A stretch of 64,000 nucleotides of DNA, from positions 1-64,000 of the forward strand of contig CAZCZE010000036.1 of NCBI GenBank assembly GCA_964503125.1, written 5' to 3'. The notes beneath the pieces were generated by a model that saw only the letters and a list, made by a program, of their open reading frames with translations, was not told the origin of the DNA and searched no databases. The position numbers were made by a program, and so were the translations under genes. Origin of the DNA: FEN-1219 sp964503125 (GTDB lineage: Bacteria; Pseudomonadota; Gammaproteobacteria; Steroidobacterales; Rariloculaceae). Of the stretch, positions 58,706 to 64,000 are shown one piece after another; the stretch's first letter is position 1; every line of letters begins with the position of its first letter.

Positions 58706-60703
58706 CTACTCCTGCGATAACAACGTGGTCACGTAATTGAGCGCTTCCTTGGCGCTGTGCTGGTCGTAGCCGTACTCGCGGATGAGCCGCTCCTGCACGG
58801 CCGAGATCTTCTGCTCGGCCTCGTCGTCGGGCCGCGCGCGCGAGGTCACGAGCCGCAGCACGTCGCGGCGCTCCTCGAACAGGTATTGCTCGATGGCCTC
58901 GTGGAGCCGCGAGTGGTTGTCGAGCGTGAACTTCTCGCCGGCCTTGAACGCAACCATGGCCTTGCGCACGACTTCCTGGCGGAACGACAGCTTGCCGGAC
59001 TCCGAGATCTTGATCTTCTCCTCGACCGAGCGCAGGAACCGCTCGTCGGGCGGGCGCGACTCGCCCGTGATCGGATCCTCGACCTCGCGCTTGTCGAGCG
59101 ACGCTTCGATCTCGTCGAGATACTTCTCGAGCAGCTGCTGGGCTTCCTCTTGGAACGACGCGAACAGCGCGCGGTGCACGTCTTCCTTGACCCAGCGGTT
59201 GTAGAAATCCTTGCGCGCGAGCACGAGGAACTCGATCCACTGCTTCTTGCGGGTCGCGTCCATGCGCGCGTCGGTCTCGATGGCGTCCTTGAGCGCGAGC
59301 AGCATCTCCATGCTCGTGAGGCTCGCGACGTTGTTGCGCGTGATCGCGTTGCTGATCGCGTTGATGACGAAGCGCGGGCTCACGCCCGTCAAGCCTTCGT
59401 CGGTCGACTCGGCGTGAATGCGCGGCACGTCGGCAGCCGTGAAGCCCTCGACGTCCTCGTTGGCGTACAGCTTGAGCTTCTTGGTCAGATCCAGGCCTTC
59501 GCGCTGCGGCTTCTGCAGGCGCGTGAGGATCGAGAACACCGCCGCGAGGTCGAGCACGTGCGGGTCGAAGTGCACCTTGCGGAACGCGGGCGCGCTCGAC
59601 ACGAGCTTGTGGTAGATGCGCGCCTCGTCGCGGAACGACAGCGTGTACGGCACCTTGACGATCACCATGCGATCGAGCAGCGCCTCGTTCTCCTTTTCCT
59701 GGAGGAACTTGTTGAACTCGGCGAGGTTGGTGTGCGCGAGGATCGTCTCGTCGAGATGAATCAGCGGGAAGCGCGACACCTTGACGTTCTTCTCTTGTGT
59801 GAGCGTGAGCAGCAGGTACAAGAACTCGCGCTTGACCTTGAGGATCTCGATCATCTCGAGCACGCCGCGGCTCGCGGCGTAGACGGCGCCCGACCACGAC
59901 CAGGCTCGTGGATCGCCCTCGTCGCCGATGTCGGCCACCTTCGAGAGATCGACCGAGCCGACGAGGTCCGCGATGTCGGCCGTCGTGGGATCGTGCGGCG
60001 CGTACGTGCCGACACCGACGCGCGCAGCCTCGGAGAGGAAGATGCGCTCGACGGGGAAGCGCATGAAGTCGCCCTGGAACTCGTCGTCGAGCCGGGCGCA
60101 CGCGTAAGGGGAGAGCTCGCCCTGGATGTCGACGCCGTAGGCGGCGCGGAAGCGCGGCCGCATGCTCGCGGGAATCAAATTGAGCGGCGACTCGTGCAGC
60201 GGCGAGCCCGAGAGCGCATAGAGCGCGCCGTCTTCGGTGTGGCTGTACTCCTCGAGGCCGCGCTTGAGCAAGATCACGAGCGACGACTTGCCGCCCGACG
60301 GCGGCCCGAGCAGCAGCAACAAGCGCCGGCCGACGTCGGAGCCCGCGGCCGCGGCCTTGAAATAGTCGATGACGCGCTCGAGCGCCGCGTCGATGCCGAA
60401 CAGCTCGCCTGCGAAGAGTGCCGTGACGGTCGGCGAGGAACCTTGCGCGTGGCCCTCGCGGAGCGGCGCGTCACGATAGGCGCAGAGCATGTCGTGGATG
60501 TACTGATGCGACGAGCGCGTCAGCTTCGCGGGATCTAAAGGGAGGATGTCGTGCAGAAATTCGGCGAACGTGCCGCGCCAATGTTGCGCCTGGTGCTGCG
60601 TGGCGTAGACCGCGAGGTCGTCGATGAACGTACCGCGCGGAGTTGCGGTGATGCGTGGGGTGATCATGTCCCGGTGAACGTCGATTTCGGCTAGCGTCGT
60701 CAT
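58706..60703 (-). CDS. prkA: PrkA AAA+/serine protein kinase
   Basis: This 665-residue protein has Walker A GPPSGGKSS at 133-141 within RRLLLLLGPPSGGK. The middle has the PrkA hallmarks FPLIHLDETILAHTNLAEFN and NEALLDRMVIVKVPYTLSFR. The C-terminal domain has LRLVTSRARPDDEAEQKI. It starts at ATG 60703 behind AGGGAG. It is the first gene of the PrkA-YeaH-SpoVR operon. Relatives act as stress-induced kinases or AAA+ proteases. Confidence 0.93.
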   Translation of the reverse strand: MTTLAEIDVHRDMITPRITATPRGTFIDDLAVYATQHQAQHWRGTFAEFLHDILPLDPAKLTRSSHQYIHDMLCAYRDAPLREGHAQGSSPTVTALFAGELFGIDAALERVIDYFKAAAAGSDVGRRLLLLLGPPSGGKSSLVILLKRGLEEYSHTEDGALYALSGSPLHESPLNLIPASMRPRFRAAYGVDIQGELSPYACARLDDEFQGDFMRFPVERIFLSEAARVGVGTYAPHDPTTADIADLVGSVDLSKVADIGDEGDPRAWSWSGAVYAASRGVLEMIEILKVKREFLYLLLTLTQEKNVKVSRFPLIHLDETILAHTNLAEFNKFLQEKENEALLDRMVIVKVPYTLSFRDEARIYHKLVSSAPAFRKVHFDPHVLDLAAVFSILTRLQKPQREGLDLTKKLKLYANEDVEGFTAADVPRIHAESTDEGLTGVSPRFVINAISNAITRNNVASLTSMEMLLALKDAIETDARMDATRKKQWIEFLVLARKDFYNRWVKEDVHRALFASFQEEAQQLLEKYLDEIEASLDKREVEDPITGESRPPDERFLRSVEEKIKISESGKLSFRQEVVRKAMVAFKAGEKFTLDNHSRLHEAIEQYLFEERRDVLRLVTSRARPDDEAEQKISAVQERLIREYGYDQHSAKEALNYVTTLLSQE

Positions 60704-61014
60704 CGCACTCCCTACCTGATGTTCGTTGTCCCCGAGCGCTTGGCGTTCTCGTTGTCGTTGTCGTTCTTGTTGTTATCGGATCGTCAGGCGGCTCTCCTAA
60801 GTTTCGAGTCTCTAGTTTAGACGAAGGAACGTAAGCCACGTTCCGTCAAATTCGCTTGGGGCCAGGCTCGAACTTCCGCGCCCGCAAGTCTGTGCGGCCG
60901 CTCACATTTTTTGGATCGGTTTTACTTAAGGTACGGAGGTCGAGTTGGAGCACGCACGAGCAGGCGCGGCCGCCCGACCGGGGGAGCCGTGGCGCGGCGG
61001 TCAAGGAGTGAAGG
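60704..61014. other. Intergenic region upstream of prkA
   Basis: The prkA leader has a low-complexity stretch of AAC/GAC triplets on the minus strand (60737-60776). GGAACGT at 60826-60832 and ACGTTCC at 60838-60844 form a perfect 7-base inverted repeat next to TTTGAC, a possible regulator site. A short CCGC...GCGG hairpin followed by six T lies near 60881-60914 (plus). No gene is supported. Confidence 0.45.
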
Positions 61015-61923
61015 CTACTTTTCGTTGCTTTTGGCGGCGCCGCCTTTGGCGGCGGTGCGGCGCGCTTCCAGCAACGAGCGGCGCATGTCGATCGCGATCG
61101 TGGCCTCGCTCTTCACGCCGGCTTTCTCGAGCTGCTCGATGACGCGCACGTCGGTGTCGGTCAATGAGGGTAGATTCACCGAGGTCGTCGCCGTGGGGCT
61201 GTCGCCCTTGAGCGCCTGATACTTGCGCTTCCACGTGTCGGTGCCGCGGCGCAGCTCCGCGATCGTGTTGGAGTGGCGATTGATCGCGACCTCGAGCTGC
61301 TCGATGATCTCGCCCTTTTCCATGAGGCTCGCTTGCAGCGCGCCTGCGCGCTCCTGGTCCGCGCGCAGGCTCTTGATGACCGACTTGCGCGCCTCGAGCT
61401 CGGAGCGCAGCGCTTCGAGCTCGGATGCCTCTTCGCTGGCCTTGCCGGCCTCCGCCTCGCTCAGGGCCTCGAGCTGCTCGGCGGCCTCGCCGGCCTGCCG
61501 TTCGGCGCGCTGGAGCTTGCCCTTGAGCTCTTCGATCTCGCGATCCTTGTGGCGCAGCTCCGACTTGAGCCGCTCGTTGCCGTCGGTGTCGCGGCGCAGT
61601 GCGCGCACGAGCTCTTTCTTGCTCTCGAGCTCGGAGTTCACGCGCTCGAGCTCGAGATCGCGGTTGCGCACTTCGGCGCGCAGCTTCGAGGCTTCCTCGG
61701 CGTCGCCGCGCAAAGCCTCGATCAAGGTGTTCTGGCCATCGACACGCTGACGTAGCGATTCGACCTCGCCGTGACTGCCCGCGGCCGAGCCCTCGAGCTC
61801 CGCGACGCGCGCGCGCGTCTCCTCGAGCTCCTTCAAGACCGTCGCGAGCTCGCCGCCCCAGTCGGCCAAAACGCCCGTGAGCCGATCGCGCAAAGCCTGG
61901 ACCGAGGCAGTTCCGTCCGTCAT
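61015..61923 (-). CDS. Long coiled-coil protein
   Basis: This 302-residue protein is almost all coiled coil from about residue 25 to 225 (LEETRARVAELEGS, VNSELESKKELVRALRRD, IEELKGKLQRAERQAGEA). A C-terminal segment, DTDVRVIEQLEKAGVKSEAT then IAIDMRRSLLEARR, resembles a small helical domain. There is no signal peptide or membrane helix. The function is unknown; a structural or scaffold role is likely. It lies upstream of prkA on the same strand with a 311-base gap. Confidence 0.75.
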   Translation of the reverse strand: MTDGTASVQALRDRLTGVLADWGGELATVLKELEETRARVAELEGSAAGSHGEVESLRQRVDGQNTLIEALRGDAEEASKLRAEVRNRDLELERVNSELESKKELVRALRRDTDGNERLKSELRHKDREIEELKGKLQRAERQAGEAAEQLEALSEAEAGKASEEASELEALRSELEARKSVIKSLRADQERAGALQASLMEKGEIIEQLEVAINRHSNTIAELRRGTDTWKRKYQALKGDSPTATTSVNLPSLTDTDVRVIEQLEKAGVKSEATIAIDMRRSLLEARRTAAKGGAAKSNEK

Positions 61924-62011
61924 GTCCTGAACGCTCCCAAAAGCGCCACTAAGCTGCCGGTTTCACCCCCAGATTACGGTGAATTCCGTCACAAACGAGG
62001 CGTGGCGCGGG

Positions 62012-63067
62012 CTAGCGGAAGCGTTTCTGGAGGGAGAGAAGGGCGTCGCGGCCGGGGCAGAGCTCGGAGTAAGGGACGCGGCTCAAGGGCGTGGCGGTGG
62101 TTTCGTTGACCGCGTGCAGGTCGGGCTGGGAGCCGTCGATGTAAAGCAAGCCCGTGACGAGCTCGCCGTCACGCTGCCGCGCGCGGATGTACTCGATGGC
62201 CGAGCCGCGATTGAGCGGGTTGTAGTCCTTGGCTATCTTGCGCAGCAGCACGTGGCTGCCGTCGTGGAGCTCGATGGACAGCACCTCGCCGTCGTCGTAG
62301 GCCGCCTTGATCTCGTCGGCGGGCGGGACGAAGTCGGCGTGAATCGCGCGATGGTTGAACTCGCGCGCGTAGGCGTAGCTCTTCGTCGAATCCTCGTGGT
62401 CGTTGAACGTGACGCACGGCGAGATCACGTCGATGAGCGCGAAGCCGCGATGACGCACGCCGGCCTTGATGAGCGGCACGAGCTGGTCCTTGTCGCCCGA
62501 GAAGCTGCGCGCCACGAACGAGCCGCCGAGCGCGAGCGCGATCTGCACGGAATCGATCGGCGGCTGCTTGTTGACCTCGCCCTTCTTGGCCTTCGAGCCC
62601 ACGTCGGCCGACGCGGAGAACTGCCTCTTCGTGAGCCCGTACACGCCGTTGTTCTCGATGATGTAGACCATGTCGAGGTTGCGGCGCAGCGCGTGCACGA
62701 ACTGGCCCATGCCGATCGACAACGAGTCGCCGTCGCCCGACACGCCGAGCAGGTAGAGCTCGCGGTTCGCGGCGGAGGCCCCCGTCGCGATTGACGGCAT
62801 GCGGCCGTGCACCGAGTTGAAGCCGTGCGACGCGGACAAGAAATACGCCGGCGTCTTCGACGAGCAGCCGATGCCGCTCATCTTGGCGACGCCGTCCGGC
62901 GGGATGTCGAGCTCGAAGAACGCCTGCACGATGGCGGCCGTGATCGAGTCGTGGCCGCAACCGGCGCAAAGCGTCGACATGCCGCCCTCGTAGTCGCGCA
63001 CGGTGAGGCCGAGCGCGTTGCGCTTGAGCCCTTGGTGGACGATCCTCGGCTTCGGCGTCGACGTCAT
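62012..63067 (-). CDS. korB: 2-oxoacid:ferredoxin oxidoreductase, beta subunit
   Basis: This 351-residue protein has CAGCGHDSITAAIVQAFFEL near the N-terminus, CSSKTPAYFLSASHGFNSVH, and the thiamine-pyrophosphate motif GDGDSLSIG...NN. It pairs with the alpha subunit upstream (ATGA overlap at 63064-63067). It oxidatively decarboxylates a 2-oxoacid (probably 2-oxoglutarate or pyruvate) with CoA and ferredoxin. Iron-sulphur-binding Cys residues are present. Confidence 0.9.
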   Translation of the reverse strand: MTSTPKPRIVHQGLKRNALGLTVRDYEGGMSTLCAGCGHDSITAAIVQAFFELDIPPDGVAKMSGIGCSSKTPAYFLSASHGFNSVHGRMPSIATGASAANRELYLLGVSGDGDSLSIGMGQFVHALRRNLDMVYIIENNGVYGLTKRQFSASADVGSKAKKGEVNKQPPIDSVQIALALGGSFVARSFSGDKDQLVPLIKAGVRHRGFALIDVISPCVTFNDHEDSTKSYAYAREFNHRAIHADFVPPADEIKAAYDDGEVLSIELHDGSHVLLRKIAKDYNPLNRGSAIEYIRARQRDGELVTGLLYIDGSQPDLHAVNETTATPLSRVPYSELCPGRDALLSLQKRFR

Positions 63068-64000
63068 GCGGCCTCTCCCTGCGCGGCCTGCTGCTCGAGC
63101 GCTTCGACCACGCAACGGCAATCCATCGGCAAGCCGCCGTAGTGGAGAATCGATTTCAAACGGGTGCCGGGATACTCCGTCTCTGCCATGAGCAGCGTGC
63201 GGAGCTGCGCGTCGCGATTCTGCTCGACGACGAACACCTGCTCGTGCTGCTCGAGGAACTGCCGCACCTTCTTGCCGAACGGGAATGCACGGATGCGGCA
63301 ATAGTCGGCGTAGATGCCCTTCTCGGCGAGCCGGTCGAGCGCTTCGCGGATCGCGGTGTCGGAGCTGCCGACGGCCACGAGCCCTACTTCTGCGCCCTTG
63401 CGCGAGCGGCGAATCTCGGGCTCGGGCACGATCTTCGCGGCTGTCTGCCACTTCTTGGCGAGCCGGTCGACGACTTCCGTGTATTCGACGGCATCCTCGG
63501 TGTAGAGGCCGTACTGATTGTGGCCCGAGCCGCGCACGAAATAGGCGCCGCGTGGGCTGACGCCGGGCAACGTGCGCTGCGGGATGCCGTCGCCGTCGAC
63601 GTCGAGGTAGCGGACGAACTGGCCCTTCTCGAGCTCCTCGGCCGTGAGAACCTTGCCGCGGTCGGGCTCGTAGCTCTGGTCCCAATCGAGGTCCGCGCAC
63701 AGCCAGTCGTTCATGCCGATATCGAGATCGGACATGACGATGACCGGCGTCTGGAGCCGGTCCGCGAGATCGAACGCGCGCACCGCGAACTCGAAGCACT
63801 CGCGCGGATCGCGCGGGAACAAGAGCACGTGCTTCGTATCGCCGTGCGACGCGTAGGCCGCCGCCAAGATGTCGGCCTGCTGCGTGCGCGTCGGCATGCC
63901 CGTCGACGGGCCCACGCGCTGGACGTCGAAGAGCACGGCCGGCAGCTCCGCGTAATACGCGAACCCCAAGAACTCGCTCATGAGCGACAGGCCCGGGCCG
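63064..64000 (-). CDS. korA: 2-oxoacid:ferredoxin oxidoreductase, alpha subunit (5' part outside window)
   Basis: The frame is open to the window end. Residues visible run from GPGLSLMSEFLGFAYYAELP, through VQRVGPSTGMPTRTQQADIL and LLFPRDPRECFEFAVRAFDL, to a C-terminal VFVVEQNRDAQLRTLLMAET. These are typical of KorA. An internal Met is not the true start. The upstream, unseen part would hold the gamma domain if it is fused, as in many KorA proteins. Confidence 0.9.
   Translation of the reverse strand, partial: GPGLSLMSEFLGFAYYAELPAVLFDVQRVGPSTGMPTRTQQADILAAAYASHGDTKHVLLFPRDPRECFEFAVRAFDLADRLQTPVIVMSDLDIGMNDWLCADLDWDQSYEPDRGKVLTAEELEKGQFVRYLDVDGDGIPQRTLPGVSPRGAYFVRGSGHNQYGLYTEDAVEYTEVVDRLAKKWQTAAKIVPEPEIRRSRKGAEVGLVAVGSSDTAIREALDRLAEKGIYADYCRIRAFPFGKKVRQFLEQHEQVFVVEQNRDAQLRTLLMAETEYPGTRLKSILHYGGLPMDCRCVVEALEQQAAQGEAA

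Noticed and set aside
58757..60538. 593-codon plus-strand frame opposite prkA
   Set aside because: It mirrors PrkA codons. The PrkA-YeaH-SpoVR operon is certain.

Overview
The window is a GC-rich bacterial chromosome segment. Its flanks hold ordinary chromosomal genes: a GlyGly-CTERM surface protein, a DUF6152 protein, PhoX, a TonB receptor, a PrkA-YeaH-SpoVR operon, a rhomboid, an Ogt-type methyltransferase and a KorAB ferredoxin oxidoreductase. This mix points to a gammaproteobacterium, perhaps near Steroidobacterales/Xanthomonadales. That placement is inference from gene content and base composition only.

Region by region: 1-2.6 kb is secreted proteins and a flavoenzyme. 2.7-7.5 kb is a toxin-antitoxin (TA) cluster of a ParE pair with a fused DUF433 antitoxin, a mobile mystery A/B (Fic) pair, ccdAB and an orphan antitoxin-like gene. 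Part of this cluster lies between 58-bp direct repeats of the end of the DUF6152 gene. 7.5-9.5 kb is an ABC exporter, and 9.7-10.9 kb is an HTH-DUF433/PIN-like TA pair. 11-33 kb is a defence island. It holds two diverged copies of a PD-(D/E)XK nuclease + NERD-helicase module (the second nuclease is truncated), an ORF6N protein, an EVE-HNH nuclease, a GHKL ATPase with a C-terminal HEPN-like motif, a BglII-family endonuclease beside a small membrane protein, and an operon of D12 methylase, Eco57I-like methylase, unknown gene, McrB and McrC. It continues with a Panacea antitoxin and putative toxin, a DUF262-HNH-AlbA fusion and a GIY-YIG protein. A WYL regulator sits at its right edge.

34-39.5 kb is a recombination-scarred zone. 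It has an RmuC gene that lost its conserved centre, a DUF433/DUF5615 TA pair, four paralogous coiled-coil membrane proteins (three preceded by a near-identical 120-bp promoter repeat), an orphan HicB, and relics of DUF2283, DUF4258, RmuC and another gene fused head to tail. Duplicated promoter-sized repeats also link distant loci (3.5 kb and 39.4 kb; 6.6 kb and 7.0 kb), as does a REP-like hairpin element (2.7 kb and 36.3 kb).

39.5-64 kb returns to housekeeping and metabolic genes: an RRM protein, an esterase, Uma2, a sigma/membrane-protein operon, PhoX, an intradiol dioxygenase, a glycerophosphodiesterase, an NPP-type phosphodiesterase, a TonB receptor with a strong terminator followed by a 48-bp hairpin repeat, a P-loop protein, the rhomboid, Ogt, small secreted proteins, SpoVR/YeaH/PrkA, a coiled-coil protein and KorB/KorA (cut by the window end).

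The best candidates for undescribed biology are the duplicated nuclease/NERD-helicase module, the GHKL-HEPN protein, the methylase-X-McrBC operon, the DUF262-HNH-AlbA fusion, the DUF433-PF09720 chimeric antitoxin and the amplified coiled-coil cassette.
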